This document shows positions 15,644-31,714 of a stretch of 64,000 nt of DNA, one piece after another (position 1 is the first letter of the stretch; each line of letters opens with the position of its first letter). The stretch comes from Pseudomonas sp. MM211 (GTDB lineage: Bacteria; Pseudomonadota; Gammaproteobacteria; Pseudomonadales; Pseudomonadaceae), in the NCBI RefSeq assembly GCF_020386635.1, contig NZ_CP081942.1:1798001-1862000 (forward strand), in the 5' to 3' direction. The position numbers and the translations under genes were made by a program. The notes beneath the pieces were generated by a model. That model was not told the origin of the DNA, ran no database searches, and saw only the letters and a program-made list of their open reading frames with translations.

Positions 15644-16338
15644 TGGCTAAGCTGACTAAGCGCCAAAAGGCTATCGCGGCCAAAGTAGAGCCGGGCAAGG
15701 CTTACAGCTTCGTCGAAGCTGCTGCTCTGCTGGCTGAAATCTCCGCTGTCAAGTTCTCCGAGTCCGTTGATATCGCTATCAACCTCGGTGTTGATCCGCG
15801 TAAATCAGATCAGGTTGTTCGTGGCGCTACAGTGCTGCCGAACGGCACTGGCAAAAGCGTTCGCGTTGCCGTGTTCACCCAGGGCCCGGGCGCTGAAGCT
15901 GCTCTGGCTGCCGGCGCTGACCGTGTAGGCATGGACGATCTGGCTGCTGAAATGAAAGCCGGCGACCTGAACTATGACGTGGTCATCGCCTCTCCGGATG
16001 CCATGCGCGTTGTTGGCCAGTTGGGCCAGGTTCTCGGCCCGCGCGGCCTGATGCCTAACCCGAAAGTCGGCACTGTGACTCCGGACGTTGCTACTGCAGT
16101 CAAGAATGCCAAGGCTGGTCAGGTGCGTTTCCGTACTGACAAGAACGGCATCATCCATAGCTCCGTTGGCAAGGTTGGCTTTGAAGCCGACAAGCTGAAA
16201 CAGAACGTGGAAGCACTGCTGGCCGACCTGAAGCGCCTGAAGCCTTCGACCTCGAAAGGCATCTACGTCAAGCGCGTGACCCTGAGCACCACTATGGGCC
16301 CGGGTCTGGTGATTGACCAAGGTTCGCTGGACGCTTAA
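15643..16338 (+). CDS. rplA: 50S ribosomal protein L1
   Basis: L1 stalk protein that helps the exit of deacylated tRNA and represses its own operon. The 231-aa product has domain I with [15 protein letters not shown] at the start and domain II containing [16 protein letters not shown] (about 127-142), a family signature. Overlaps rplK by one base. It is followed by the long leader of rplJL. Confidence 0.97.
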   Translation: MAKLTKRQKAIAAKVEPGKAYSFVEAAALLAEISAVKFSESVDIAINLGVDPRKSDQVVRGATVLPNGTGKSVRVAVFTQGPGAEAALAAGADRVGMDDLAAEMKAGDLNYDVVIASPDAMRVVGQLGQVLGPRGLMPNPKVGTVTPDVATAVKNAKAGQVRFRTDKNGIIHSSVGKVGFEADKLKQNVEALLADLKRLKPSTSKGIYVKRVTLSTTMGPGLVIDQGSLDA

Positions 16339-16553
16339 TGAATGACTGCAGGCGCATGTAGTGCGCCTGCAGCGAAAAAATTGGGTATTCCCTGCCTGGC
16401 GGGGGCTATCCAAGACCGTAGGGGGCGCTAGCCTCAAACCCGAAGAGCAATCTTCAACCCTACGCAGATGGTGCTCCCGATTCTTACCGAATCAGACACC
16501 AAAACGCCGTCCGACCTTGGTCGGGCGAAACGGTAACATCCAGGAGTAAACCC
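16339..16553 (+). promoter_or_regulatory. rplJL leader region
   Basis: 215 nt without a gene. It opens with a perfect 11-bp inverted repeat (16346-16356 with 16362-16372, loop TGTAG) followed by an A-run rather than a T-run. It then carries a structured stretch ending CCAGGAGTAAACCC before rplJ. By analogy with E. coli, the L10-(L12)4 complex binds such a leader to repress translation; the exact site was not identified. Confidence 0.5.
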
Positions 16554-17054
16554 GTGGCAATTAAACTCGAAGACAAGAAGGCCATCGTCGCTGAAGTCAA
16601 CGAGGCTGCCAAAGCTGCCCTGTCTGCTGTTGTGGCTGATGCCCGCGGCGTGACCGTAAGCGCTATGACCGGACTCCGTAAAGAGGCCCGCGCATCTGGT
16701 GTGTACGTACGTGTTGTACGTAATACCCTGCTGCGCCGCGCTGTTGAAGGCACTCAATATGATGTGCTCAACGACGTGTTCAAAGGCCCGACCCTGATTG
16801 CTTTCTCCAACGAACATCCGGGTGCTGCTGCCCGTATCTTCAAAGAGTTCGCTAAGGGTCAGGACAAGTTCGAGATCAAGGCAGCTGCGTTCGAGGGTCA
16901 GTTCCTCGCAGCCAATCAGATCGACGTACTGGCAACTCTGCCGACTTATGACGAAGCCATTTCCCAGCTGATGAGCGTGATTCAAGGCGCTACCAGCAAA
17001 CTGGCTCGTACTTTGGCGGCCGTTCGCGATCAGAAAGAAGCCGCCGCCGCTTAA
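16554..17054 (+). CDS. rplJ: 50S ribosomal protein L10
   Basis: Stalk base protein that holds the L7/L12 dimers on the 50S subunit and autoregulates its operon. The 166-aa product has the normal length and start [15 protein letters not shown], with a C-terminal helix (about 140-166) that binds L12. The start codon is GTG at 16554, with AGGAG 10 nt upstream. rplL follows after 77 nt. Confidence 0.96.
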   Translation: MAIKLEDKKAIVAEVNEAAKAALSAVVADARGVTVSAMTGLRKEARASGVYVRVVRNTLLRRAVEGTQYDVLNDVFKGPTLIAFSNEHPGAAARIFKEFAKGQDKFEIKAAAFEGQFLAANQIDVLATLPTYDEAISQLMSVIQGATSKLARTLAAVRDQKEAAAA

Positions 17055-17131
17055 GGCACGCCATTCTTTCTCACGCTATTTGTTTAATTTGACGGTCGCG
17101 AAGGCTGTCCCCCAATACAGGAATTAGAGTC

Positions 17132-17497
17132 ATGGCTCTGTCTAACGAAGACATCATCGAAGCAATCGGCCAGAAAACCGTTCTGGAAGTTGTTGAACTG
17201 ATCAAAGCAATGGAAGAGAAGTTTGGCGTTACTGCCGCTGCTGCTTCCGCTGGCCCAGCTGCTGTTGCTGCTGTTGCTGAAGAGCAAACCGAGTTCAACG
17301 TCATTCTGACCGAAGCTGGCGAGAAGAAAGTGAACGTCATCAAGGCTGTTCGCGAACTGACCGGTCTGGGTCTGAAAGAAGCTAAAGCAGTTGTTGACGG
17401 CGCTCCTGGCGTGGTCAAAGAAGGCGTGTCGAAAGACGAAGCCGAAGCTGCCAAAAAAGCTCTGGAAGAAGCAGGCGCCAAAGTCGAGCTCAAGTAA
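17132..17497 (+). CDS. rplL: 50S ribosomal protein L7/L12
   Basis: Multi-copy stalk protein that recruits and stimulates translational GTPases. The 121-aa product has an N-terminal dimer domain (about 1-35), an Ala-rich hinge (about 36-52) and a C-terminal factor-binding domain containing [27 protein letters not shown] precedes ATG 17132. A hairpin with T-run follows before rpoB. Confidence 0.97.
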   Translation: MALSNEDIIEAIGQKTVLEVVELIKAMEEKFGVTAAAASAGPAAVAAVAEEQTEFNVILTEAGEKKVNVIKAVRELTGLGLKEAKAVVDGAPGVVKEGVSKDEAEAAKKALEEAGAKVELK

Positions 17498-17543
17498 GCG
17501 ACGACATTGCGTCTACAGCCCGCGCGAATCGCACAAGGCTGAC

Positions 17544-17573
17544 GGCTGGTGGCTCTTGCCACCGGCCTTTTTC
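17544..17573 (+). terminator. attenuator between rplL and rpoB
   Basis: A 10-bp stem (17544-17553 with 17558-17567, one G-T), TCTT loop, then TTTTTCC. It probably lowers rpoBC relative to rplJL, as the equivalent attenuator does in E. coli. Confidence 0.72.
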
Positions 17574-17717
17574 CGTTCTAACTCGGCTCTTCGATAGCCC
17601 AGGCTTGGAACGTGAAAGACCCACCAACGAGGTGGAGCAAACCTAGGGTTTGCACGAGTTTCTGGCTGCTCCCGTCGGAGAAGCCAAATAAGCAGGTGAC
17701 CAAGCTGGGGAACGCTG

Positions 17718-20700
17718 ATGGCTTACTCATATACTGAGAAAAAACGTATCCGCAAGGACTTTAGCAAGTTGCCGGATGTCATGGATGTGCCTTACCTCCT
17801 GGCCATTCAGCTGGATTCGTACCGCGAATTCCTGCAGCAAGGCGCGAGCAAGGAACAGTTCCGCGACATCGGCCTGCATGCGGCCTTCAAATCTGTATTT
17901 CCGATCATCAGCTACTCCGGCAACGCTGCTCTGGAATACGTCGGTTATCGTCTCGGCGAGCCGGCGTTCGATGTCAAGGAATGCACGCTGCGCGGTGTGA
18001 CCTATGCTGTCCCGCTGCGTGTGAAAGTGCGCCTGATCATTTTCGACAAAGAATCGTCGAACAAAGCGATCAAGGACATCAAGGAGCAGGAAGTGTACAT
18101 GGGCGAAATTCCGCTCATGACCGAGAACGGTACCTTCGTTATCAACGGTACCGAGCGAGTGATCGTTTCCCAGCTGCACCGTTCCCCAGGTGTGTTCTTC
18201 GACCACGACCGTGGCAAGACTCACAGCTCGGGCAAGCTGCTGTATTCCGCTCGCATCATTCCTTACCGCGGTTCCTGGTTGGACTTCGAGTTCGATCCTA
18301 AGGATGCGGTATTCGTACGTATCGACCGCCGCCGCAAGCTGCCGGCTTCGGTTCTGCTGCGCGCGCTGGGCTACAGCACTGAAGAAGTGCTTGATGCCTT
18401 CTATACCACCAACGTTTTCCACGTCAAAGGTGAAGGCCTGAGCCTGGAGCTCGTCCCGCATCGTCTGCGTGGTGAAATCGCCAGCCAGGACATTCTGGAC
18501 GGCGCCGGCAAGGTGATTGTTGAGCAAGGTCGTCGTATTACCGCTCGCCACATTAACCAGTTGGACAAAGCCGGTATCAAGGAGCTGGACGTACCGTTCG
18601 ACTACCTGATCGGCCGCACCAGCGCCAAGGCGATCGTGCACCCGGCTACCGGTGAAATCCTCTGCGAGTGCAACACCGAGCTGTCGGTCGAGCTGCTGGC
18701 CAAGATCGCCAAGGCTCAGGTTGTCCGCATCGAGACGCTGTACACCAACGACATCGACTGTGGTCCGTTCATCAGCGACACGCTGAAGATCGATAGCACC
18801 ACCAATCAGCTGGAAGCGCTGGTCGAGATCTATCGCATGATGCGTCCAGGCGAGCCGCCTACCAAGGATGCTGCTGAAACGTTGTTCAACAACCTGTTCT
18901 TCAGCCCAGAGCGGTACGACCTTTCCGCTGTTGGTCGCATGAAGTTCAACCGTCGTATCGGTCGTACCGAGATCGAAGGTTCGGGCGTGTTGTGCAAAGA
19001 AGACATCGTTGCCGTTCTGAAGACTCTGGTCGACATCCGTAACGGCAAGGGCATCGTCGATGACATCGACCACCTGGGTAACCGCCGTGTACGTTGCGTC
19101 GGTGAGATGGCCGAGAATCAGTTCCGCGTTGGCCTGGTACGTGTTGAGCGTGCGGTCAAAGAGCGTCTGTCGATGGCCGAAAGCGAAGGCCTGATGCCGC
19201 AGGATCTGATCAACGCCAAGCCGGTTGCGGCAGCGGTGAAAGAGTTCTTCGGTTCCAGCCAGCTTTCCCAGTTCATGGACCAGAACAACCCGCTTTCCGA
19301 GATCACCCACAAGCGCCGTGTATCTGCACTCGGCCCGGGCGGTCTGACCCGTGAGCGCGCAGGCTTCGAAGTCCGCGACGTACACCCGACCCATTACGGC
19401 CGTGTGTGCCCGATTGAAACGCCGGAAGGTCCGAACATCGGTCTGATCAACTCCCTGGCGGCGTATGCCCGCACCAACCAGTATGGCTTCCTGGAAAGCC
19501 CATACCGCGTTGTTCAGGAAGGCAAGGTCACCGATGAAATCGTCTTCCTGTCGGCTATCGAAGAGGCCGATCACGTTATCGCCCAGGCATCGGCGACCCT
19601 GAATGACAAGGGTCAACTGATCGACGAGCTGGTAGCTGTTCGTCACCTGAACGAGTTCACCGTCAAGGCGCCGGAAGACGTTACCTTGATGGACGTTTCG
19701 CCGAAGCAGGTTGTTTCGGTTGCAGCGTCGCTGATCCCGTTCCTGGAACACGATGACGCCAACCGTGCGTTGATGGGTTCCAACATGCAGCGTCAGGCTG
19801 TACCCACCCTGCGTGCTGATAAGCCGCTGGTTGGTACTGGCATGGAGCGCAACGTAGCGCGCGACTCGGGCGTTTGCGTCGTGGCTCGCCGCGGTGGCGT
19901 GATCGACTCCGTCGATGCCAGCCGTATCGTGGTTCGCGTTGCCAACGATGAAGTCGAAACGGGTGAAGCCGGTGTAGACATCTACAACCTGACCAAATAC
20001 ACCCGCTCCAACCAGAACACCTGCATCAACCAGCGTCCGCTGGTGAAGAAAGGTGATGTGGTTGTGCGTAGCGACATCATGGCTGACGGCCCGTCCACCG
20101 ACATGGGTGAACTGGCGCTGGGTCAGAACATGCGCGTCGCGTTCATGCCGTGGAACGGTTACAACTTCGAAGACTCCATCCTGCTCTCCGAGCGCGTGGT
20201 TCAGGAAGACCGCTTCACCACGATCCACATCCAGGAACTGACCTGTGTGGCGCGTGATACCAAGCTCGGCCCAGAGGAAATCTCTGCGGACATCCCGAAC
20301 GTCGGTGAAGCTGCACTGAACAAGCTCGACGAAGCCGGTATCGTCTACGTTGGTGCTGAAGTTGGCCCTGGCGACATTCTGGTTGGCAAGGTAACGCCGA
20401 AGGGCGAAACCCAGCTGACGCCAGAAGAGAAGCTGCTGCGTGCGATCTTCGGTGAGAAGGCCAGCGACGTTAAAGACACCTCCCTGCGCGTGCCAACCGG
20501 CACCAAAGGTACTGTTATCGACGTACAGGTCTTCACCCGTGACGGCGTCGAGCGTGATGCTCGTGCTCTGTCGATCGAGAAGAGCCAGCTGGACGAGATC
20601 CGTAAGGATCTGAACGAAGAGTTCCGCATCGTCGAAGGCGCGACCTTCGAGCGTCTGCGTGCCGCTCTGGTTGGCAAGGTCGCCGAAGGCGGCGCTGGCC

Positions 20701-21791
20701 TGAAGAAAGGTGCTGCGATCACTGACGAAGTGCTCGACGGTCTGGAGCGTGGCCAGTGGTTCAAGCTGCGCATGGCTGAAGATGCACTGAACGAGCAGTT
20801 GGAAAAGGCTCAGGCCTACATCTCCGACCGCCGTCAGCTGCTCGACGACAAGTTCGAAGACAAAAAGCGCAAGCTGCAGCAGGGCGATGACCTGGCTCCA
20901 GGCGTACTGAAGATCGTCAAGGTCTACCTGGCAATCCGTCGTCGCATCCAGCCGGGTGACAAGATGGCCGGTCGTCACGGTAACAAGGGTGTGGTCTCGG
21001 TGATCATGCCGGTCGAAGACATGCCGCATGACGTGCATGGCACGCCGGTCGACATCGTTCTGAACCCGCTGGGCGTACCGTCGCGTATGAACGTCGGTCA
21101 GATCCTCGAAACCCACCTGGGCCTCGCGGCCAAAGGGTTGGGCGAGAAGATCAACCGTATGCTCGAAGAGCAACGCAAGGTCGCTGAGCTGCGTAAGTTC
21201 CTGCACGAGATCTACAACGAGATCGGCGGTCGCAACGAACAGCTGGACACTTTCTCGGATCAGGAAATTCTGGATCTGGCGAAGAACCTGCGTGGCGGCG
21301 TGCCAATGGCGACGCCGGTGTTCGACGGCGCCAAGGAAAGCGAAATCAAGGCCATGCTGAAACTGGCAGATCTGCCAGAAAGCGGTCAGATGCAGCTTAT
21401 CGACGGGCGTACCGGCAATCAGTTCGAACGTACGACCACTGTTGGTTACATGTACATGCTGAAACTGAACCACCTGGTGGACGACAAGATGCACGCGCGT
21501 TCCACGGGTTCCTACAGCCTGGTTACTCAGCAGCCGCTGGGTGGTAAGGCGCAGTTCGGTGGTCAGCGCTTCGGGGAGATGGAGGTCTGGGCTCTGGAAG
21601 CTTACGGCGCCGCCTACACCCTGCAGGAAATGTTGACCGTCAAGTCGGACGACGTGAACGGCCGTACCAAGATGTACAAGAACATCGTGGATGGCGATCA
21701 CCGCATGGAGCCGGGCATGCCCGAGTCCTTCAACGTGTTGATCAAAGAGATCCGTTCGCTCGGTATCGATATCGATCTGGAAACCGAATAA
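17718..21791 (+). CDS. rpoB: RNA polymerase beta subunit
   Basis: Catalytic subunit of RNA polymerase. The 1357-aa product has normal length for Pseudomonas. The rifampicin pocket [20 protein letters not shown] (near residue 515) and the following [10 protein letters not shown] keep the usual sensitive residues. Other landmarks are [11 protein letters not shown], the lysine region [12 protein letters not shown] (near 1078) and the C-terminal clamp. ATG 17718 lies after GGGGAACGCTG. The frame is open throughout, unlike five genes further on. It is separated from rpoC by 61 nt. Confidence 0.98.
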   Translation: MAYSYTEKKRIRKDFSKLPDVMDVPYLLAIQLDSYREFLQQGASKEQFRDIGLHAAFKSVFPIISYSGNAALEYVGYRLGEPAFDVKECTLRGVTYAVPLRVKVRLIIFDKESSNKAIKDIKEQEVYMGEIPLMTENGTFVINGTERVIVSQLHRSPGVFFDHDRGKTHSSGKLLYSARIIPYRGSWLDFEFDPKDAVFVRIDRRRKLPASVLLRALGYSTEEVLDAFYTTNVFHVKGEGLSLELVPHRLRGEIASQDILDGAGKVIVEQGRRITARHINQLDKAGIKELDVPFDYLIGRTSAKAIVHPATGEILCECNTELSVELLAKIAKAQVVRIETLYTNDIDCGPFISDTLKIDSTTNQLEALVEIYRMMRPGEPPTKDAAETLFNNLFFSPERYDLSAVGRMKFNRRIGRTEIEGSGVLCKEDIVAVLKTLVDIRNGKGIVDDIDHLGNRRVRCVGEMAENQFRVGLVRVERAVKERLSMAESEGLMPQDLINAKPVAAAVKEFFGSSQLSQFMDQNNPLSEITHKRRVSALGPGGLTRERAGFEVRDVHPTHYGRVCPIETPEGPNIGLINSLAAYARTNQYGFLESPYRVVQEGKVTDEIVFLSAIEEADHVIAQASATLNDKGQLIDELVAVRHLNEFTVKAPEDVTLMDVSPKQVVSVAASLIPFLEHDDANRALMGSNMQRQAVPTLRADKPLVGTGMERNVARDSGVCVVARRGGVIDSVDASRIVVRVANDEVETGEAGVDIYNLTKYTRSNQNTCINQRPLVKKGDVVVRSDIMADGPSTDMGELALGQNMRVAFMPWNGYNFEDSILLSERVVQEDRFTTIHIQELTCVARDTKLGPEEISADIPNVGEAALNKLDEAGIVYVGAEVGPGDILVGKVTPKGETQLTPEEKLLRAIFGEKASDVKDTSLRVPTGTKGTVIDVQVFTRDGVERDARALSIEKSQLDEIRKDLNEEFRIVEGATFERLRAALVGKVAEGGAGLKKGAAITDEVLDGLERGQWFKLRMAEDALNEQLEKAQAYISDRRQLLDDKFEDKKRKLQQGDDLAPGVLKIVKVYLAIRRRIQPGDKMAGRHGNKGVVSVIMPVEDMPHDVHGTPVDIVLNPLGVPSRMNVGQILETHLGLAAKGLGEKINRMLEEQRKVAELRKFLHEIYNEIGGRNEQLDTFSDQEILDLAKNLRGGVPMATPVFDGAKESEIKAMLKLADLPESGQMQLIDGRTGNQFERTTTVGYMYMLKLNHLVDDKMHARSTGSYSLVTQQPLGGKAQFGGQRFGEMEVWALEAYGAAYTLQEMLTVKSDDVNGRTKMYKNIVDGDHRMEPGMPESFNVLIKEIRSLGIDIDLETE

Positions 21792-21852
21792 CACGACGTG
21801 AATCGGCAGCGGGGCTTTATGCCCGCTGCCTGCTCCGCCAGGAGGAAAGGCC

Positions 21853-26052
<4,200 letters not shown>

Positions 26053-26058
26053 GAACGT

Positions 26059-26083
26059 GCCCCGGCCGCTTAGCGGTCGGGGC
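26059..26083 (+). terminator. hairpin after rpoC
   Basis: An 11-bp GC-rich stem (26059-26069 with 26073-26083, one G-T), TTA loop, but only TCGTGTCTTG after it. Partial terminator or 3' stabiliser. Confidence 0.6.
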
Positions 26084-26090
26084 TCGTGTC

Positions 26091-26119
26091 TTGACTGGGG
26101 GGGCTAGTCTCTTTAGACT
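26091..26119 (+). promoter_or_regulatory. predicted promoter of the str operon (rpsL-rpsG-fusA-tufA)
   Basis: TTGACT (26091-26096), 17-nt spacer, TAGACT (26114-26119), 92 nt before rpsL. It starts 7 nt after the rpoC hairpin. Confidence 0.55.
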
Positions 26120-26134
26120 CATGCACCCCTAAAT

Positions 26135-26165
26135 ATGGCAGGGCATAAGCCCTGCCATTTATTTA
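26135..26165 (+). terminator. hairpin in the rpsL leader (attenuator-like)
   Basis: A perfect 10-bp stem (26135-26144 with 26149-26158), ATAA loop, then TTATTTAT. It lies between the predicted promoter and rpsL, so it either attenuates the str operon or completes termination of rpoBC transcripts. Confidence 0.65.
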
Positions 26166-26210
26166 TGGTGTAAATAAATAGCGTCGAAAGACGGACAGTG
26201 GAGCTAGTAG

Positions 26211-26582
26211 ATGGCAACTATCAACCAGCTGGTGCGTCAGCCGCGCAAGCGTATCGTCGAGAAATCCGACGTACCTGCGCTGCAGAACTGCCCCCAGCGT
26301 CGTGGCGTATGCACTCGCGTGTATACCACCACGCCGAAAAAACCTAACTCGGCACTGCGTAAAGTTTGCCGTGTTCGCCTGACCAACGGTTTCGAGGTTT
26401 CCTCGTACATCGGCGGTGAAGGCCACAACCTGCAAGAGCACAGCGTCGTGCTGATCCGTGGCGGTCGTGTAAAAGACTTGCCAGGTGTGCGTTATCACAC
26501 CGTTCGCGGCTCGCTGGACACCTCGGGTGTCAAAGGCCGTAACCAGGGTCGTTCGAAGTACGGTACCAAGCGTCCGAAGTGA
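26211..26582 (+). CDS. rpsL: 30S ribosomal protein S12
   Basis: Decoding-centre protein. The 123-aa product has the loop [12 protein letters not shown] with the lysines whose change gives streptomycin resistance, and the second loop [13 protein letters not shown]; both keep the usual sensitive residues. ATG 26211 follows GTGGAGCTAGTAG. First gene of the str operon; rpsG follows after 117 nt that contain a GTAACC/GGTTAC hairpin (26644-26659). Confidence 0.97.
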
Positions 26583-26672
26583 TCGGCCGTCGGTACTGAA
26601 TGCAGTTTCTAATTTTATTGAGTCGATAAGAGTAAGGTCGGGCGTAACCAGATGGTTACAGTTCCGGGCTAA

Positions 26673-27170
<498 letters not shown>

Positions 27171-27200
27171 TTTTAGCGTCACTCAATTTGCGAGGGCTTT

Positions 27201-29306
27201 ATGGCTCGTACTACACCGATTAATCGCTACCGTAACATCGGTATCGTGGCTCACGTGGATGCTGGTAAAACCACTACCACCGAGCGCGTCCTTTTTTACA
27301 CCGGCAAAAGCCACAAAATGGGCGAGGTGCATGATGGCGCCGCGACCACAGACTGGATGGTGCAGGAGCAGGAGCGTGGTATTACCATCACTTCCGCTGC
27401 TATCACCGCCTTCTGGAAAGGCTCCGAGAAGCAGTACAAGGATGAGCACCGCTTCAACGTCATCGATACCCCCGGGCACGTAGACTTCACCATTGAAGTT
27501 GAGCGTTCTCTGCGCGTACTCGACGGCGCGGTCGTTGTGTTCTGCGGTACCTCGGGCGTTGAGCCTCAGTCGGAAACCGTATGGCGTCAAGCCAACAAGT
27601 ACGGTGTTCCGCGTCTTGTTTACGTAAACAAGATGGATCGTGCCGGTGCAGACTTCCTGCGCGTTATCGGTCAGATCAAACAGCGTCTGGGTCACACTCC
27701 GGTGCCGATTCAGCTGGCTATCGGCTCGGAAGACAACTTCCAGGGTCAGATCGATCTGATCAACATGCAGGCTGTGTACTGGAATGATTCCGACAAGGGC
27801 ATGGTTCCTGTTCGCAAGGACATCCCTGCTGAGTTGCTGGAAGAAGCCGAAAAATGGCGCGGCAACATGGTTGAGGCTGCGGCCGAAGCCAACGAAGAGC
27901 TGATGAACAAGTACCTCGAGGGTGAAGAACTCACCAACGAGGAAATCAAGCTCGCTCTGCGTCAGCGTACTATCGCTGGTGAGATCGTTCTGGCTGTTTG
28001 CGGTTCTTCCTTCAAGAACAAGGGTGTTCCCCTGGTTCTCGACGCCGTTATCGACTACCTGCCTGCTCCAACCGACATTCCAGCTATCAAGGGTTCCAAC
28101 CCTGATAACGAAGAAGAAGAGATGGAGCGTCACGCCGATGACAGCGAGCCTTTCTCGGCTCTGGCGTTCAAGATCGCTACCGACCCATTCGTGGGTACTC
28201 TGACCTTCGTCCGCGTTTACTCGGGCGTGTTGGCCTCCGGCGACGGCGTGATCAACTCGGTCAAAGGCAAGAAAGAGCGTGTGGGTCGTATGGTGCAGAT
28301 GCACGCAAACGCCCGCGAAGAGATCAAAGAAGTACGCGCTGGCGACATCGCTGCTCTGATCGGCATGAAGGACGTCACCACTGGTGAGACTCTGTGCAAC
28401 GCTGACAAGCCAATCATCCTCGTTCGCATGGACTTCCCGGAGCCGGTTATTTCGGTTGCCGTAGAGCCTAAGACCAAGGATGACCAGGAAAAAATGGGTA
28501 TCGCTCTGGGCAAGCTTGCTCAGGAAGACCCGTCTTTCCGTGTCAAAACTGATGAAGAGACTGGTCAGACGATCATCTCCGGTATGGGCGAGTTGCACCT
28601 GGACATCCTGGTCGACCGTATGCGCCGCGAGTTCAACGTCGAAGCCAACATCGGTAAGCCTCAGGTTTCCTATCGTGAGCGCATCACGAAGAGCTGCGAA
28701 ATCGAAGGCAAGTTCGTGCGTCAGTCCGGTGGCCGTGGTCAGTTCGGTCATTGCTGGGTTCGCTTTGCACCTGCTGACGAAGGTCAGGAAGGTCTGCAGT
28801 TCGTGAACGAAGTAGTGGGCGGTGTGATTCCTAAGGAATACATCCCGGCTATCCAGAAGGGTATCGAAGAGCAGATGAAGAACGGCGTTGTAGCCGGCTA
28901 TCCGCTGATCGGCCTGAAGGCTACCGTGTTCGATGGTTCTTACCATGACGTCGACTCCAACGAGATGGCGTTCAAGGTGGCTGCTTCCATGGCAACCAAG
29001 CAACTGGCCCAGAAGGGCGGTGGTGAGTTGCTCGAGCCGATCATGGCGGTAGAGGTTGTTACCCCTGAAGACTATATGGGTGACGTGATGGGCGACCTTA
29101 ACCGCCGTCGCGGCATGATCTTGGGTATGGAAGACACGATCTCCGGCAAAGTAATTCGCGCCGAAGTTCCGCTGGGTGAGATGTTCGGTTATGCGACCGA
29201 CGTCCGTTCCATGTCTCAGGGTCGCGCAAGCTACTCTATGGAATTCAAAAAATACAATACAGCTCCGTCGCACATCGTCGAGTCTGTAACCAAAAAACAA
29301 GGCTGA
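27201..29306 (+). CDS. fusA: elongation factor G
   Basis: GTPase that moves tRNA and mRNA after each peptide bond and, with RRF, splits ribosomes. The 701-aa product shows AHVDAGKTT (G1, near residue 17), [17 protein letters not shown] (near 88-95), NKMD (near 142-145) and domain IV with [13 protein letters not shown] 27201 is preceded by GCGAGGGCTTT. Third gene of the str operon, 30 nt before tufA. Confidence 0.97.
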   Translation: MARTTPINRYRNIGIVAHVDAGKTTTTERVLFYTGKSHKMGEVHDGAATTDWMVQEQERGITITSAAITAFWKGSEKQYKDEHRFNVIDTPGHVDFTIEVERSLRVLDGAVVVFCGTSGVEPQSETVWRQANKYGVPRLVYVNKMDRAGADFLRVIGQIKQRLGHTPVPIQLAIGSEDNFQGQIDLINMQAVYWNDSDKGMVPVRKDIPAELLEEAEKWRGNMVEAAAEANEELMNKYLEGEELTNEEIKLALRQRTIAGEIVLAVCGSSFKNKGVPLVLDAVIDYLPAPTDIPAIKGSNPDNEEEEMERHADDSEPFSALAFKIATDPFVGTLTFVRVYSGVLASGDGVINSVKGKKERVGRMVQMHANAREEIKEVRAGDIAALIGMKDVTTGETLCNADKPIILVRMDFPEPVISVAVEPKTKDDQEKMGIALGKLAQEDPSFRVKTDEETGQTIISGMGELHLDILVDRMRREFNVEANIGKPQVSYRERITKSCEIEGKFVRQSGGRGQFGHCWVRFAPADEGQEGLQFVNEVVGGVIPKEYIPAIQKGIEEQMKNGVVAGYPLIGLKATVFDGSYHDVDSNEMAFKVAASMATKQLAQKGGGELLEPIMAVEVVTPEDYMGDVMGDLNRRRGMILGMEDTISGKVIRAEVPLGEMFGYATDVRSMSQGRASYSMEFKKYNTAPSHIVESVTKKQG

Positions 29307-29336
29307 TTCAGCCCTTTAGGCAAGGAGTTAATTGTC

Positions 29337-30530
29337 GTGGCTAAAGAAAAATTTGAACGTAGCAAACCTCACGTCAACGTTGGCACCATTGGTCACGTTG
29401 ACCATGGTAAAACCACGCTGACCGCCGCTCTGACTCGCGTTTGCTCCGAAGTTTTCGGTAGCGCCGTAGTTGCTTTCGACAAGATCGACAGCGCGCCGGA
29501 AGAGAAGGCTCGTGGTATCACCATCAACACTGCGCACGTTGAGTACAACTCTTCGATTCGCCACTACGCGCACGTTGACTGCCCAGGTCACGCTGACTAT
29601 GTGAAAAACATGATCACCGGTGCTGCGCAGATGGACGGCGCTATCCTGGTTTGCTCCGCTGCTGACGGCCCGATGCCGCAGACTCGCGAGCACATCCTGC
29701 TGTCCCGTCAGGTAGGTGTTCCGTACATCGTTGTCTTCCTGAACAAGGCTGACATGGTTGACGACGCCGAGCTGCTGGAGCTGGTGGAAATGGAAGTGCG
29801 TGACCTGCTCAGCGCTTACGATTTCCCAGGCGACGACACTCCGATCATCATCGGTTCGGCTCTGATGGCGCTGAATGGTCAAGACGACAACGAGATGGGC
29901 ACCACTGCCGTCAAGAAGTTGGTTGAGACTCTGGACAGCTACATCCCAGATCCAGTGCGCGCTATCGACAAGCCGTTCCTGATGCCAATCGAAGACGTGT
30001 TCTCGATCTCCGGTCGTGGCACCGTGGTAACTGGCCGTATCGAGCGTGGCATCATCAAGATCCAGGAAGAGCTGGAAATTGTTGGTCTGCGTGACACCGT
30101 CAAAACCACCTGTACTGGTGTTGAGATGTTCCGCAAGCTGCTCGACGAAGGTCGTGCTGGCGAGAACTGCGGTGTGCTGCTGCGCGGCACCAAGCGTGAC
30201 GACGTAGAGCGTGGCCAGGTTCTGGTCAAGCCGGGTTCGGTTAAGCCGCACACTACCTTCACTGCAGAAGTGTATGTGCTGAGCAAAGAAGAAGGCGGCC
30301 GTCATACTCCGTTCTTCAAAGGCTATCGTCCTCAGTTCTACTTCCGTACTACTGACGTGACTGGTAACTGCGAACTGCCGGAAGGCGTTGAAATGGTAAT
30401 GCCAGGTGACAACATCCAGATGACTGTCACTCTGATCAAAACCATCGCAATGGAAGAAGGTCTGCGTTTCGCCATTCGTGAAGGCGGTCGTACCGTCGGC
30501 GCCGGCGTCGTAGCCAAAATCATCGCGTAA
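29337..30530 (+). CDS. tufA: elongation factor Tu, str-operon copy
   Basis: Second EF-Tu gene, 397 aa, differing from the copy at 12814 only in its GTG start and last codons (GCC AAA ATC ATC GCG here, GCA AAG ATC ATC GAA there), as far as I can read. The P-loop [13 protein letters not shown] and NKAD motifs are intact. AAGGAG stands 9 nt before the GTG. A strong terminator ends the str operon after it. Confidence 0.97.
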   Translation: MAKEKFERSKPHVNVGTIGHVDHGKTTLTAALTRVCSEVFGSAVVAFDKIDSAPEEKARGITINTAHVEYNSSIRHYAHVDCPGHADYVKNMITGAAQMDGAILVCSAADGPMPQTREHILLSRQVGVPYIVVFLNKADMVDDAELLELVEMEVRDLLSAYDFPGDDTPIIIGSALMALNGQDDNEMGTTAVKKLVETLDSYIPDPVRAIDKPFLMPIEDVFSISGRGTVVTGRIERGIIKIQEELEIVGLRDTVKTTCTGVEMFRKLLDEGRAGENCGVLLRGTKRDDVERGQVLVKPGSVKPHTTFTAEVYVLSKEEGGRHTPFFKGYRPQFYFRTTDVTGNCELPEGVEMVMPGDNIQMTVTLIKTIAMEEGLRFAIREGGRTVGAGVVAKIIA

Positions 30531-30543
30531 GTGATGATTTAAG

Positions 30544-30574
30544 AAAAAGCCTCCGCTTGCGGGGGCTTTTTTAT
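30544..30574 (+). terminator. str operon terminator
   Basis: AAAAAGCC-T-CCGC pairs with the following GCGGGGGCTTTTTT; about 12 bp with a short loop and a T-run. Confidence 0.88.
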
Positions 30575-30578
30575 TGGG

Positions 30579-30607
30579 TTGACACCTGCTAGGGGCGTCT
30601 ATAGAAT
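30579..30607 (+). promoter_or_regulatory. predicted S10 operon promoter
   Basis: TTGACA (30579-30584), 17-nt spacer, TAGAAT (30602-30607). A near-consensus promoter starting 5 nt after the tufA terminator and 65 nt before rpsJ. Confidence 0.78.
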
Positions 30608-30671
30608 CACGCCTCCTTTTAACGGGCGTATTGCGTCCGTTGGGAATAGCAGCTTGGAATCTGAGGTCAAA

Positions 30672-30982
30672 ATGCAAAACCAACAAATCCGTATTCGGTT
30701 GAAGGCTTTTGACCATCGCCTGATCGATCAATCAACCCAGGAAATCGTGGAAACCGCGAAACGTACTGGTGCTCAGGTGCGTGGTCCATTCCCCTGCCTA
30801 CCCGCAAAGAGCGGTTCACCGTACTGACTTCACCGCACGTCAACAAAGACGCGCGCGATCAGTTCGAGATCCGTACTCATAAGCGTGTTCTGGACATCGT
30901 CCAGCCGACGGATAAAACCGTTGATGCGCTGATGAAGCTTGATCTTGCGGCCGGTGTGGAAGTGCAGATCAGCCTCGGCTAA
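30672..30982 (+). CDS. rpsJ: 30S ribosomal protein S10, frameshifted in this sequence
   Basis: S10 belongs to the 30S head and, with NusB/NusG, to the antitermination complex. From ATG 30672 the reading is correct up to TGAQVRGP, then shifts and stops at 30827. The remaining S10 sequence continues in another frame to TAA 30982, ending VEVQISLG. Restoring one A after 30788 (CCA-ATT instead of CCATT) gives a normal 103-aa protein with [11 protein letters not shown]10 is essential and no second copy is in the window, so a one-base sequence error is much more likely than a broken gene. First gene of the S10 cluster. Confidence 0.9.
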
Positions 30983-31066
30983 GACCGTTTGAGGTCTTAG
31001 TCGTGTAACGCTCTGAAATGGGCGGCCATAGCGGGTGAAAGCCCCGTACACTCATGAGGTTACAAC

Positions 31067-31702
31067 ATGACTATTGGTGTAGTCGGTCGTAAATGCGGTA
31101 TGACCCGTATTTTTACCGAAGAAGGTGTCTCCATTCCGGTTACGGTCATTGAGATCGAGCCGAATCGAGTTACCCAGTTTAAAACTGAAGAGTCCGATGG
31201 CTATCGTGCAGTGCAAGTCACTGTTGGTGAGCGTCGTGCTTCTCGTGTTACCGCTGCTCAGGCAGGTCACTTCGCTAAGGCGAACGTCGCGGCAGGTCGC
31301 ACTGTTCTGGAATTCCGTCTTGAAGAAGGCGACTACCAGGCTGGTGATCTGATCAACGCTGAAATATTCCAAGCTGGTCAACTGGTCGATGTGACTGGTC
31401 AGTCCAAAGGTAAAGGCTTTGCCGGTACCATCAAGCGTTGGAATTTCCGCGGCCAGGACAACACTCACGGTAACTCCGTGTCCCACCGCGTTCCGGGTTC
31501 GATTGGCCAGTGCCAGACTCCGGGTCGTGTCTTCAAGGGCAAGAAAATGTCCGGTCACATGGGTGCTGAGCGCGTGACTGTGCAGTCCCTGGAAGTAGTG
31601 CGCGTGGATGCTGAACGCAACCTGCTGCTGGTCAAGGGTGCCGTTCCTGGCGCTACTGGCGGCAACTTGGTTGTACGTCCGGCTGCCAAGGCTCGCGGTT
31701 AA
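31067..31702 (+). CDS. rplC: 50S ribosomal protein L3
   Basis: Early assembly protein close to the peptidyl transferase centre. The 211-aa product contains the long loop [20 protein letters not shown] (about 127-146), which carries the methylated Gln of the family. ATG 31067 follows the ATGAGGTTACAAC leader. The 84-nt spacer after rpsJ contains an imperfect hairpin. rplD follows after 12 nt. Confidence 0.97.
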   Translation: MTIGVVGRKCGMTRIFTEEGVSIPVTVIEIEPNRVTQFKTEESDGYRAVQVTVGERRASRVTAAQAGHFAKANVAAGRTVLEFRLEEGDYQAGDLINAEIFQAGQLVDVTGQSKGKGFAGTIKRWNFRGQDNTHGNSVSHRVPGSIGQCQTPGRVFKGKKMSGHMGAERVTVQSLEVVRVDAERNLLLVKGAVPGATGGNLVVRPAAKARG

Positions 31703-31714
31703 GGGGAAGCTGAC

